DNA of 64,000 bases from JACVRW01 sp963825345 (GTDB lineage Bacteria; Actinomycetota; Thermoleophilia; Solirubrobacterales; Thermoleophilaceae): contig CAWGSQ010000003.1 of the NCBI GenBank assembly GCA_963825345.1, positions 62,001 through 126,000 of the forward strand. Reading direction: 5' to 3'. Numbering within the stretch: the first letter of the stretch is position 1; the number at the start of each line of letters is the position of its first letter. Positions 34,637-43,006 of the stretch are shown here, piece by piece. The notes beneath the pieces were generated by a model. It did no database searches. It saw only the letters and a list, made by a program, of their open reading frames with translations, and had not been told where the DNA came from. Position numbers and translations under genes: made by a program.

Positions 34637-35791
34637 GTGATCGCAGAGCTAGCCGAACGCGCCTCCTCGGGTGGGCGGATCGCCATCGACACGGAGTTCG
34701 TCTCAGAGCGCCGCTATCAAGCGCTGCTCTGCCTTGTGCAGGTGGCTGTGCCCGATCCGGATGCCGACGACGGGGTCCGCACCGAGGTGCTCGACCCGCT
34801 CGAGGGTGAGCTCGACTTCTCCCCCCTCGCGCGCGTGCTCGCCGACCCGAGTGTGGAGGTGCTGATGCACGCGGGCCGCCAGGACGTGGGGATCCTGCGC
34901 CGCAGCTGGAACACCGAGGTCACGAACGTGTTCGACACGCAGGTGGCGGCCGGCTTCCTCGGCTTCGGGAACCAGGAGGGCTACGAATCGCTCGTCCGGA
35001 AGGTGCTGCACGTGAAGCTGAAGGGCAGCGAGGGCTTCACGAAGTGGGATCGCCGGCCGCTCACAGCCCAGCAGCTCGAGTACGCGGGCGACGATGCGCG
35101 CCTGCTGCTCACGCTCGGCCAGGAGCTCGAGCGACGCCTCGAGGAGCGTGGCCGGCTCGAGTGGGCGCGCGAGGAGTCGCGTGCGCTCGAGGAGGTGAGC
35201 GACGAGCGCGACGCCGATCGCTCGTACGAGAAGCTGCCGCGGCTCGGTCGGCTGAGCGACTCGGCCCGCGCGGTCGCGCGCGAGCTCGTCGAGTGGCGCG
35301 AGCAGGAGGCCCGCTCGGCCGACCGCCCGCCGGGCGCCGTGCTGCCCGACCAGGCGCTCGTGGAGCTCGCCCGCCGCACGCCGCGAGACCGGAACGGGCT
35401 CGAGCAGATCCGCGGCCTGCCCCCGCAGATGCTGCACCGGCGCGGCGACGAGCTCGTGGCCGCCATCGCCCGAGGCCGCGACCGCCCGCCGCCTGAGGCG
35501 CCGCCCGAGCCATCGCCCCGCGACCCCGGCGATGCCCCGCTCGTCTCGCTCGCGCAGGCACTGGTGCGCCACCGCTCGATGGAGTCGGGCGTGGCCGTGG
35601 AGCTGATCGCCACCCAGTCCGAGCTCGCCACCCTGGTGCACTCCCTGCGCCGGGGCGACAACGGCGACCACGTGCGGGTTAGCCACGGCTGGCGCCGCGA
35701 GCTGGTGGGCAACGAGCTCGGCGAGCTGGTGAAGGGCCGCCGCGCGCTGAGCGTGGATCCGGACGGGGGCCTGGTCGTCCGCGAGGCCTAG
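34637..35791 (+). CDS. rnd: ribonuclease D
   Basis: 384 residues from GTG. This 3'-5' exoribonuclease is of the DEDDy type: IAIDTEFVSERRY supplies D18/E20, HAGRQDVGIL the next Asp, and EYAGDDARLLL the final Tyr/Asp. An HRDC domain follows (LVEWREQEARSADRPPGAVLPDQALVELARRTP, GLEQIRGLPP). A C-terminal extension of about 90 residues is probably a second HRDC-like region. RNase D matures tRNA 3' ends. The TAG stop shares CTAG with the convergent unknown gene. Confidence 0.93.
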   Translation: MIAELAERASSGGRIAIDTEFVSERRYQALLCLVQVAVPDPDADDGVRTEVLDPLEGELDFSPLARVLADPSVEVLMHAGRQDVGILRRSWNTEVTNVFDTQVAAGFLGFGNQEGYESLVRKVLHVKLKGSEGFTKWDRRPLTAQQLEYAGDDARLLLTLGQELERRLEERGRLEWAREESRALEEVSDERDADRSYEKLPRLGRLSDSARAVARELVEWREQEARSADRPPGAVLPDQALVELARRTPRDRNGLEQIRGLPPQMLHRRGDELVAAIARGRDRPPPEAPPEPSPRDPGDAPLVSLAQALVRHRSMESGVAVELIATQSELATLVHSLRRGDNGDHVRVSHGWRRELVGNELGELVKGRRALSVDPDGGLVVREA

Positions 35792-36756
35792 GAGGCCTCG
35801 TCCGGCAGCGTGAGGCCGGGCGGCAGCTCGCCCTCGTCGATCAGGCGGCGGATGTCGCCGCTTCGCTTCGGGCTGAGGTACACGTGGCGCTGGCCCACGC
35901 TCGGCTTCTGCTCGAGCAGTCCGGCCTCGAGGAGTGCCTCGCCGACCGCGTAGGCGAGCGCGCGGTCATGTCCGGCGAAGCCGCGCGCCAGGTGGTCGAA
36001 CGCCGTGTGGTAGCCGCCCCACTTGCCCATGCCGTCGAGCCGCTGGAGGATCCGGCGGGCCACACGGCGCACCGGGTCGGGGTCCTGGTGGGCGCGCGAC
36101 GCCGCACCCGAGGGCTCAAGCAGCCGGAGCACCTGGTCCTCGAGGGCCTCGACCGTCTCGTCGTCGAGCGGCGAGCCACCCAGGCGCGTCACGGCCTCCG
36201 CCACCCGCAGCGGATGGGTGGCGCCGATCGGCTCGCGTAGGTCCGTCCCGCCCTCAAGCACGTGACCGGGCAGCAGGTGCGCCCGGGCGCGCAGGCGATC
36301 GATCCTGTGCTCTCCGAAGTCCGCGTTGAGCGCCTCGTAGGCGTACTCAACGGCCTCCGCCGGGTCGGCGGCCGGGTAGGAGAGCAGGAGCATCCCGTCG
36401 AGCTCGCCGAGGCGCAGGCGCATGTCCTCGCGGGAGCGCGGCGGGCCGGGCGATGCGCCCTCAACCACGTGCTCAACCGCGGCGGCCGCGAGCGCGGCCG
36501 AGCGCTCCCCGACCGCGCCCGGGTCGGCCCGCAGCTCCGGCGTCACGGGCAGCACCGCGAGCAGGTCGCCACCCGAGGCGGCCACGCCCACCGCGATCGG
36601 GGTCTCGTAGCCGGTGCGCCTCTCGGTCAGCTCGCGCGCGCCGCGGCCCAGTTCGGCGTCGAGCAGCCTGCGAAGGCGCGCCGACGAGTCGCGCGGCGCC
36701 TCGCCGCCCCCTGCGTCCGCCAGTGCCTGCTCGAGCTCGCTCGGAGAACCGGCCAT
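35788..36756 (-). CDS. hypothetical protein
   Basis: 322 residues, not recognised. The first half is Ala/Glu-rich with predicted helices and a beta strand segment (ETPIAVGVAASGGDLLAVLPVTPEL). The last 90 residues look like a small helical or winged domain (WGGYHTAFDHLARGF, LGEALLEAGLLEQKPSVG, LSPKRSGDIRRLIDEG). There is no signal peptide, membrane segment or enzyme motif. The ATG has TACGCT 6 nt upstream. It shares a CTAG stop with rnd and is divergent from the next helical protein. Confidence 0.75.
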   Translation of the reverse strand: MAGSPSELEQALADAGGGEAPRDSSARLRRLLDAELGRGARELTERRTGYETPIAVGVAASGGDLLAVLPVTPELRADPGAVGERSAALAAAAVEHVVEGASPGPPRSREDMRLRLGELDGMLLLSYPAADPAEAVEYAYEALNADFGEHRIDRLRARAHLLPGHVLEGGTDLREPIGATHPLRVAEAVTRLGGSPLDDETVEALEDQVLRLLEPSGAASRAHQDPDPVRRVARRILQRLDGMGKWGGYHTAFDHLARGFAGHDRALAYAVGEALLEAGLLEQKPSVGQRHVYLSPKRSGDIRRLIDEGELPPGLTLPDEAS

Positions 36757-36762
36757 CCCGGC

Positions 36763-36768
36763 AGCGTA
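36763..36768 (-). promoter_or_regulatory. candidate -10 of the 322-residue unknown gene
   Basis: Minus-strand TACGCT, 6 nt before the ATG at 36756. Leaderless start predicted. Confidence 0.4.
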
Positions 36769-36799
36769 GGGGTAGCTGCGTGAGCGTCGGCATAACGGG

Positions 36800-36805
36800 T
36801 ACGTT
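36800..36805 (+). promoter_or_regulatory. candidate -10 of the 160-residue helical gene
   Basis: TACGTT, 7 nt before GTG 36813. It supports that start over the upstream GTG at 36780. Confidence 0.4.
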
Positions 36806-36812
36806 CGCCAAC

Positions 36813-37295
36813 GTGAACGAAAAGCTCGTGCGCATCTACCTCCAGGACCACCACGCCGGCTCCACCACCGGTCTCGAACTGGCGCGCCGGATCCACGCCA
36901 ACAACGAGAGCAACGACTACGGCAAGGCGATGGCGCCGATCGTCGACGAGATCGCCTCGGACAGGAAGGCCCTCGAGGTCGTTATGGATGACCTCGGGTT
37001 CGGGTCCGACACGATCAAGGACCTGGGCGCCTGGACACTCGAGAAGGTCGGCCGGCTCAAGATGAACGGGCAGATCACCGGGTACTCGCCGCTCAGCCGC
37101 GTGGTCGAGCTCGAGGGCCTGATGACCGGAATCACCGGAAAGATCGGCCTCTGGGTGGCGCTCCTCCAGATCGCCCCGAACGAGCCGCGACTCGACGCAG
37201 CCCACCTCGAGCGCCTGCGCGAACGCGGCGAGAGCCAGCGGGTGAAGGTCGAAGAGCTGCGCGAGCGCGCCGCGAGCGAGGCATTCACGGCCTGA
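36813..37295 (+). CDS. conserved-looking helical protein
   Basis: 160 residues from GTG 36813, chosen because the preceding in-frame GTG (36780) adds a stretch without helix-forming character and TACGTT lies 7 nt before 36813. The protein is mostly helical: NEKLVRIYLQDHHAGSTTGLELARR, DEIASDRKALEVVMDDLGFG, LKDLGAWTLEKVGRLKMNG and a C-terminal basic helix. The His/Glu pattern would suit a ferritin-like bundle, but no di-metal motif is clear. I recall similar actinobacterial hypotheticals only. No function assigned. Confidence 0.75.
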   Translation: MNEKLVRIYLQDHHAGSTTGLELARRIHANNESNDYGKAMAPIVDEIASDRKALEVVMDDLGFGSDTIKDLGAWTLEKVGRLKMNGQITGYSPLSRVVELEGLMTGITGKIGLWVALLQIAPNEPRLDAAHLERLRERGESQRVKVEELRERAASEAFTA

Positions 37296-37337
37296 GCGCC
37301 CCCGCGCTGCCGGGGAAGGGGGACCTATCGCCCAAAT

Positions 37338-37364
37338 CCGCGTATACCGCGGATAATCGCGGTA
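37338..37364. promoter_or_regulatory. overlapping palindromes, possible operator
   Basis: TACCGCG-GATAAT-CGCGGTA (37345-37364) is a perfect 7-bp-arm palindrome whose loop is a good -10 hexamer. CCGCG (37338-37342) can pair alternatively with CGCGG (37348-37352). It lies 73 bp before the carboxyltransferase gene and could be an operator or an alternative-pairing hairpin. Confidence 0.5.
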
Positions 37365-37425
37365 GGACCCGCCTCGAGGGTCCTCCGTCACTTCTCCGCG
37401 AGTACGGCTGAGGACAGCCGCGGGC

Positions 37426-37431
37426 TAGTCT
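37426..37431 (+). promoter_or_regulatory. candidate -10 of carboxyltransferase gene
   Basis: TAGTCT, 6 nt before GTG 37438. Leaderless start predicted. Confidence 0.4.
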
Positions 37432-37437
37432 GCCCGC

Positions 37438-39003
37438 GTGTCCTGGGAGCCCGAGCTCGAGGAGCTGCGCCGGCGCGAGGAGCTCGCACGGAGGATGGGC
37501 GGCGAGGAGAGGGTCGAGCGCCAGCGCGCGTCCGGAAGGCTCACGGTTCGGGAGCGCATCGAGCGGCTGTTCGACGACGGGACGTTCCACGAGACGGGAG
37601 CACTGGCCGGCCGCGGGACCTACGACGACGACGGGGAGCTGACCGAGTTCCTGCCCGCCAACACGATCGTCGGGCAGGGCCGCATCGACGGCCGGCGCGC
37701 GGTCGTGCAGGGCGACGACTTCACGGTCCGCGGCGGCGCCGCCGACGCCGCGATCTGGGAGAAGGCCGTCTACGCCGAGCGTCTCGCCCACGACCTGCGC
37801 CTCCCCCTCGTCCGGCTCGTGGACGGCACGGGCGGCGGCGGGAGCGTCAAGACGCTCGAGCAGATGGGCTTCTCCTACGTGCCGCCACTGCCCGGTTTCG
37901 ATCTCGTGGTCAAGAACCTGTCGATCGTTCCGGTGGCGGTCGCCGCGCTGGGACCTGTGGCGGGCCTCGGCGCGGCGCGCGTGGTCTGCTCGCACTTCTC
38001 GGTGATCGTGAAGGGAACCGCCCAGCTGTTCGTGGCCGGCCCGCCGGTCGTCGCGATGGCGGGAATGGGCGAGGCGCCCGACAAGGAGGAGCTCGGCGGG
38101 GCCCGCCTCCAGGCCCGAGCGGGCGCGGTGGACAACGTGGCCGCCGACGAGGACGACGCGCTCGCGCAGCTCAGGCGCTTTCTCTCCTACCTGCCGGACA
38201 ACGTATGGGAGGCGCCGCCGCTCCTCGACCCCGGCGATCCGGTCGATCGCCGCGAGGACTCGCTCATCTCGATCGTCCCGCGTGACGCACGCCAGCCCTA
38301 CAAGATGCGCCACGTGCTCGAGGCCGTCCTGGACCGCCGCTCCGTCTTCGAGCTCGGGGCGGCGTTCGGGCGTCCCACGATCACCTGCCTGGCGCGGCTG
38401 GGTGGCCGGCCGGTCGGCGTGCTCGCCTCGGACCCCGAGCACTACGGCGGCGGCGTTACGGCCGATGCCGCCGAGAAGACCGCCCGCTTCGTGGACATCT
38501 GCGACCAGTTCCACCTGCCGGTGGTGAACTTCGTGGACGTGCCCGGATTCGTGATCGGCACCGACGCGGAGCGCGCCGGCACGATCCGGCGCGGCTCGCG
38601 CGGTCTGTTCGCCGCGGTGCAGGCGACGGTCCCGTGGGTGTCGATCCTCGTCCGCAAGGTCTACGGAGTGGCCGGCGCCGGCCACGGCGACGGCTCGCGG
38701 CTGAATCTGCGCTTCGCCTGGCCGTCCGGCAACTGGGGCTCTCTGCCGATGGCCGGCGGCCTCGAGGCGGCCTACCGGCGCGAGCTCGAGGCGGCCGAGG
38801 ACCCAGCGGCGCTGCGCGAGGAGATCGCGGCGCGGCTCGAGGCCGTGACCTCGCCCTTCCGGACCGCGGAGCGCTTCAGCGTCGAGGAGATCATCGATCC
38901 CCGTGACACGCGCCCGATCCTGTGCGACTGGGCCGAGCGCGCCCACGAGCTGGTCCGCCACGAGCTCCACAACGGACCGAAGACGCGCGGCCCCCGTCCC
39001 TGA
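37438..39003 (+). CDS. acyl-CoA carboxylase carboxyltransferase subunit
   Basis: 521 residues, the usual length for PccB/AccB/MmdA-type beta subunits that carboxylate acetyl-, propionyl- or methylcrotonyl-CoA. The N-half has RLTVRERIERLFDDGTFHE and GQGRIDGRRAVVQGDDFTVRGG. The C-half has FVDVPGFVIGTDAERAGTIRRG, a Gly-rich oxyanion region. No biotin carboxylase or biotin carrier gene lies within the window, so the partner is elsewhere. The substrate cannot be fixed. It may be followed by the glyoxalase-fold gene as a separate transcript. Confidence 0.92.
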   Translation: MSWEPELEELRRREELARRMGGEERVERQRASGRLTVRERIERLFDDGTFHETGALAGRGTYDDDGELTEFLPANTIVGQGRIDGRRAVVQGDDFTVRGGAADAAIWEKAVYAERLAHDLRLPLVRLVDGTGGGGSVKTLEQMGFSYVPPLPGFDLVVKNLSIVPVAVAALGPVAGLGAARVVCSHFSVIVKGTAQLFVAGPPVVAMAGMGEAPDKEELGGARLQARAGAVDNVAADEDDALAQLRRFLSYLPDNVWEAPPLLDPGDPVDRREDSLISIVPRDARQPYKMRHVLEAVLDRRSVFELGAAFGRPTITCLARLGGRPVGVLASDPEHYGGGVTADAAEKTARFVDICDQFHLPVVNFVDVPGFVIGTDAERAGTIRRGSRGLFAAVQATVPWVSILVRKVYGVAGAGHGDGSRLNLRFAWPSGNWGSLPMAGGLEAAYRRELEAAEDPAALREEIAARLEAVTSPFRTAERFSVEEIIDPRDTRPILCDWAERAHELVRHELHNGPKTRGPRP

Positions 39004-39009
39004 TATAGT
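39004..39009 (+). promoter_or_regulatory. candidate -10 of glyoxalase-fold dioxygenase gene
   Basis: TATAGT, the best -10 match in the window, 10 nt before the ATG at 39020. Confidence 0.45.
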
Positions 39010-39019
39010 TGCACGCGCA

Positions 39020-39949
39020 ATGAAACTGAACGGCATCCACCACATCACGGCCATCACCGGCGACTCCCAGCGCAACGTGGACTTCTACGTCGGCGTGATG
39101 GGCCTTCGGCTCGTCAAGAAGTCGGTCAACCAGGACGACCCGACCGTCTACCACCTCTTCTACGGAGACGAGCACGCCAAGCCCGGGCTCGATCTCACGT
39201 TCTTCGAGTACCCCGGCGCCGCGCCCGGCCGCGCTGGCGAGGGGATGGTCCACCGGGTGGTCTGGCGCGTCGGCGCCCCGGACGCGCTCGATTTCTGGAG
39301 CGAGCGCCTGGGCGGCGCCGGGATCGAGACCACCCGCGAGGGCAACAACCTGCTCTTTCGCGACCCCGAGGGCCTCGAGCACGAGCTCGTCGTTGCGGAC
39401 GTTCCGGACGAGCCGCTGATCGCCGAGCACCCCGAGGTGCCGGCGGAGCACGCGCTCCAGGGCTTCCACGCGGTGCGTGCGTTCGCATCGAACCCCGATC
39501 GCAGCCGCGGGCTGCTCGAGGAGGGCCTCGGCTTCGAGAGCTCAGGCGAGGGCTGGGAGGCGCGCGGCGACGAGCGCGGCGGGCTCTACTTCTACGACGC
39601 CGCCCCCGCCGACCGCCCGATCCAGGGAGCCGGCACGGTGCACCACGTCGCCTGGAACTCAGCCGACGAGGACCACGAGGCCTGGCGCGAGCGCGTTGCC
39701 AAGAGCGGCGCCCACCCCACTCAGGTGATCGACCGGCACTACTTCAAGTCGATCTACTTCCGCGAGCCGAGCGGCGTGCTGTTCGAGCTGGCAACCCCCA
39801 GCCCGGGCTTCACGATTGACGAGCCGCTCGAGACGCTCGGCGAGAAGCTCTCCATTCCGCCGAAGCTCGAGGAGCTGCGCGAGCAGATCGAGGCGACCGT
39901 GCGGCCGCTCGAGAACCCGCGCACGGCCGCTCGCGCACAGAGCCACTAG
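39020..39949 (+). CDS. VOC-superfamily ring-cleaving dioxygenase
   Basis: 309 residues from ATG 39020. Two vicinal-oxygen-chelate repeats are visible. The first begins GIHHITAITGDSQRNVDFYVGVMGLRLVKKSVNQDD. The second includes TVHHVAWNSADEDHEAWRE and YFKSIYFREPSGVLFELATPSPGF. The first-strand His, the mid-domain His and the C-terminal Glu form the likely metal site. It resembles MhqO/LinE-like hydroquinone dioxygenases, which often protect against quinones. It begins 16 nt after the carboxyltransferase stop but has its own -10. Confidence 0.9.
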   Translation: MKLNGIHHITAITGDSQRNVDFYVGVMGLRLVKKSVNQDDPTVYHLFYGDEHAKPGLDLTFFEYPGAAPGRAGEGMVHRVVWRVGAPDALDFWSERLGGAGIETTREGNNLLFRDPEGLEHELVVADVPDEPLIAEHPEVPAEHALQGFHAVRAFASNPDRSRGLLEEGLGFESSGEGWEARGDERGGLYFYDAAPADRPIQGAGTVHHVAWNSADEDHEAWRERVAKSGAHPTQVIDRHYFKSIYFREPSGVLFELATPSPGFTIDEPLETLGEKLSIPPKLEELREQIEATVRPLENPRTAARAQSH

Positions 39950-39982
39950 CAAGTTTCGGGTCCCCGCCGCGTTGTAGGCGGC

Positions 39983-41437
39983 ATGCGTCGATTCGCCGTT
40001 CTTGCATGCCTGGCCCTGTTCATCCTCGCTCTGGGAGCGCCGAGCGCGCTCGCACAGTCGGCCACGTCCGGCGAGCACAGCGACAACATGGAGTTCGTCA
40101 AGAACCTCCCGTATGAGCTGAAAAACGGCGGGACCAGCAGTTTCGGCACCGACATCGAGTTCGCGGACCTCGGCGGGCGCCGCTACGCGCTCGCCGGCTC
40201 GTACAGGAACGGGATGCAGATCGTGGACATCACGAATCCGCGTGACTCGCAGATCGTCGGCGTCTACGACTGCGGCGTGACCCAGGGCGACATCCAGGTC
40301 TTCCGCCAGGCGAGCAAGCCGGACCGCACGTTCGTGGCCTACGCCTCCGACACGTTCGGCGACGGCACGTCCACGTGCTACCAGGAGGCCGCGGCGCTCG
40401 GATTCGAGGTGAAGAAGTCGGACGGCACTGGCCGCAACGGCACGTTCATCGCGGAGATCACCGACCCGCTCCACCCGGTGACGGTCTCGTTCGTGGACAT
40501 CACCCAGGGCGCGCACAACCAGACCGTGCACCCGAGCGGCAACTACCTCTACAACTCGAACTCCGACCTGATGACCTCGTTCCAGCCGGCGATCGAGGTC
40601 TTCGACATCTCGAACTTCGCCGCGCCGACGAAGGTGAAGGAGCTCGCGCTGCCGACGCGGCCGGGGCTCGGCACCGAGTCGCACGACATCAGCTTCAAGA
40701 GCGACGGCTCGCGCGCCTACTCCGCCGCGCTGTCGCAGGGTGTGGTGATCAACACCGAGAACCCCGCCGACCCGACGGTGATCGCGAGCTGGGTGGATCC
40801 CGCCATCAACGTCTGGCACGAGGTGGAGCCATACAACGTGCGCGACGCGAGCGGCCGCGAGCGCAACTTCCTGATCGCCGAGGACGAGTTCGCCGGCGCT
40901 GCGGGCGGTCCCGTCTGCCCGAGCGGCGGGTTCCACGTGTACGAGATCACGGGCGAGCTCGAGAAGGCGCCCGAGAAGGTCGGCTACTGGAACATCGACG
41001 ACGCCGGCTTCTCCGGCAACCCGGAGGGCACCTGCACGGCGCACGTGTTCCGCGTCCACCAGGACCAGCAGCTGCTGACCGCGGCGTTCTACAACGGCGG
41101 CGTGCGCGTGGTCGACCTGTCAGGGCTCGAGGGCATCTCGCTCGGGAGCAGCCAGCTCGTCGGCGAGGGCATGAAGGAGATCGGCCACTACCGGATGCCG
41201 GACGCCGACACGTGGTCGGCCAAGACCCCGGAGATCGATCCCGCAACGGGCGACTTCTACCTGTTCGGCAACGACATCGCGCGGGGGCTCGACATCTACC
41301 ACTTCGATGGCGACGCGCCCCAGCCCGCCGGCGCAGGCGGCACGTGGATGAACGCGAAGCAGGCGCGCCTGGCGCTGGCGGGCCGGGCCACGCCGGGAGT
41401 GGCCGGCACGACGTACATCTGCCTGCTCGACGACTAG
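39983..41437 (+). CDS. secreted LVIVD-repeat protein
   Basis: 484 residues with a signal peptide (RRFAVLACLALFILALGAPSALA). The body contains LVIVD-type beta-propeller repeats, for example NGMQIVDITNPRDSQIVGVYDC, TFIAEITDPLHPVTVSFVDI and AIEVFDISNFAAPTKVKEL, plus paired Cys. These propellers are surface or extracellular; the binding partner is unknown. A small stem (CCGCC/GGCGG) lies just before the ATG. Confidence 0.88.
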   Translation: MRRFAVLACLALFILALGAPSALAQSATSGEHSDNMEFVKNLPYELKNGGTSSFGTDIEFADLGGRRYALAGSYRNGMQIVDITNPRDSQIVGVYDCGVTQGDIQVFRQASKPDRTFVAYASDTFGDGTSTCYQEAAALGFEVKKSDGTGRNGTFIAEITDPLHPVTVSFVDITQGAHNQTVHPSGNYLYNSNSDLMTSFQPAIEVFDISNFAAPTKVKELALPTRPGLGTESHDISFKSDGSRAYSAALSQGVVINTENPADPTVIASWVDPAINVWHEVEPYNVRDASGRERNFLIAEDEFAGAAGGPVCPSGGFHVYEITGELEKAPEKVGYWNIDDAGFSGNPEGTCTAHVFRVHQDQQLLTAAFYNGGVRVVDLSGLEGISLGSSQLVGEGMKEIGHYRMPDADTWSAKTPEIDPATGDFYLFGNDIARGLDIYHFDGDAPQPAGAGGTWMNAKQARLALAGRATPGVAGTTYICLLDD

Positions 41438-41442
41438 CTCTC

Positions 41443-41448
41443 TAAATT
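41443..41448 (+). promoter_or_regulatory. candidate -10 of amidohydrolase gene
   Basis: TAAATT, 8 nt before GTG 41457. Confidence 0.4.
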
Positions 41449-41456
41449 GCCGCCCG

Positions 41457-42944
41457 GTGCTCTTCACCGGCGGAACGATCCGAACGCTTGACCCGGCTGC
41501 CCCCGTCGTGGGGCAGCTGGCCGTTCGCGGACCGTGGGTCGTGGACGACGACAAGGCCGGCGCGGGACTGATCGACCTCGAGGGCCGCTGCGTCCTCCCC
41601 GGCTTCACGGACTCGCACGTGCACTTCCCCACGTGGTCGCTCGGGCTGCACCAGGCACGCCTCGAGGGCGCGCGCTCGCTCGACGAGGCGCTCGACCGCG
41701 TGGTGGCCGCGCGCGAGCGGGTGGCCCCGGGCGGCTGGCTGCGGGGGCTCGGCTGGCGAGAGGGCGAGTGGACCGAGGCGCCGACGCGCGAGGCGCTCGA
41801 CGGGGCCGTGCCGGACGTGCCGGTGGCGCTGATGTCGAAGGACTACCACTCGCTCTGGGTGAACAGCGCGGCGCTGGCGCTGGCGGACGCGCCGCTCGAG
41901 ATGCCCGGCGGCGTGGTCGAGCCGAGCGGCATCCTGCGCGAGAACTCGGCCTGGAACTTCCGCGACCGCTACGTGCGCCCGACCGCCGACGAGATGGTGG
42001 AGGCCTCGCGCGAGGGCATGGGCGTGGCGGCGTCGCGGGGAGTGGTGGCGATCCACGACAAGGACGGCTGGCTCGGCGCCTTCGAGGTGTTCGCGCGGCT
42101 GCTCGAGGCAGGCGAGCTCGACGTGCGGGTGTGGCAGTCGTTTCCGTGGGACCGGCTCGACGACCTGCGCGGCCTCGGCCTGCGCTCGGGCTTCGGCAAC
42201 GACATGCTGCGGATGGGCTACCTCAAGGGGTTCATGGACGGCACGCTCGGCTCAGCCACGGCGCGCCTGCTGGACGGCTCCGGCGTGGAGATCAGCTCGC
42301 GCGAGATGCTCGAGGACGTGGTCCGGCGAGCCGCCGAGGCTCACTGGCCGGTGGCGGTGCACGCGATCGGCGACGGCGCCAACCGCGCCGCCCTGGACGC
42401 CTTCGAGGCCACGCGCGACGCCTGGCAGCCGCGCGGGCTGCGCCCCCGCATCGAACACGCGCAGCTGCTCGACGAGGCGGACGTGTCGCGCTTCGCCGCG
42501 CTCGGCGTGGCGGCGTCCGTCCAGTTCAGCCACGCGGCCTCGGACCGCGACCTCGCCGAGCGGCTCTGGGAAGGCCGCCAGGGCGCCTACGCGTACCGCT
42601 CGCTGCTCGACGCCGGAACGCTGCTGGCCAATGGCTCGGACGCGCCGGTGGAGGAGCTCGACCCACTGGCGGGCATCGTGGCCGGTGTGCTGCGAACGCT
42701 CGACGAGCGCCCGGCGTGGCGCCCGGAGCAGGCGGTGACCGTCGACGAGGCACTGAAGGCGACCTGCGTGGCGCCCGCATGGCTGGAGCACCAGGAGAAC
42801 CGCCGCGGCCGCCTGCGCCCCGGAATGCTGGCCGACCTCGTGGTGCTGAACCGCGACCCGCTCACCTGCCCCCCCGACGAGCTCCCCGACCTGCACGTGG
42901 AGGCCACGATGGTCGGCGGCCGCTGGACCTACGGCGAGCTCTAG
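41457..42944 (+). CDS. YtcJ-type metal-dependent amidohydrolase
   Basis: 495 residues, no signal peptide. The amidohydrolase_3 family blocks are present: LPGFTDSHVHFP (HxH metal pair), the middle TATVIHDK-like VVAIHDKDGW, VHAIGDGANR, RIEHAQLLD and NGSDAPVEELDPLAGI. The C-terminus closes with GRLRPGMLADLVVLNRDP. These enzymes cleave amide or N-formyl bonds; the physiological substrate is unknown. The convergent MFS gene follows, with a CCGGGATCCCGG palindrome in the 62-bp gap. Confidence 0.92.
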   Translation: MLFTGGTIRTLDPAAPVVGQLAVRGPWVVDDDKAGAGLIDLEGRCVLPGFTDSHVHFPTWSLGLHQARLEGARSLDEALDRVVAARERVAPGGWLRGLGWREGEWTEAPTREALDGAVPDVPVALMSKDYHSLWVNSAALALADAPLEMPGGVVEPSGILRENSAWNFRDRYVRPTADEMVEASREGMGVAASRGVVAIHDKDGWLGAFEVFARLLEAGELDVRVWQSFPWDRLDDLRGLGLRSGFGNDMLRMGYLKGFMDGTLGSATARLLDGSGVEISSREMLEDVVRRAAEAHWPVAVHAIGDGANRAALDAFEATRDAWQPRGLRPRIEHAQLLDEADVSRFAALGVAASVQFSHAASDRDLAERLWEGRQGAYAYRSLLDAGTLLANGSDAPVEELDPLAGIVAGVLRTLDERPAWRPEQAVTVDEALKATCVAPAWLEHQENRRGRLRPGMLADLVVLNRDPLTCPPDELPDLHVEATMVGGRWTYGEL

Positions 42945-43006
42945 CCAGCCCCCCATCGCCGGGATCCCGGCCAGGGGCGCACCTCAATGCTGCCGTTCGC
43001 GAGGTC

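Noticed and set aside
37285..39075. 596-codon open frame opposite the carboxyltransferase
   Set aside because: Antisense shadow; the opposite strand encodes a full-length conserved enzyme.
42955..42985. CCGGGATCCCGG palindrome as an operator
   Set aside because: Lies between convergent stops; a short terminator-like stem or chance is simpler.
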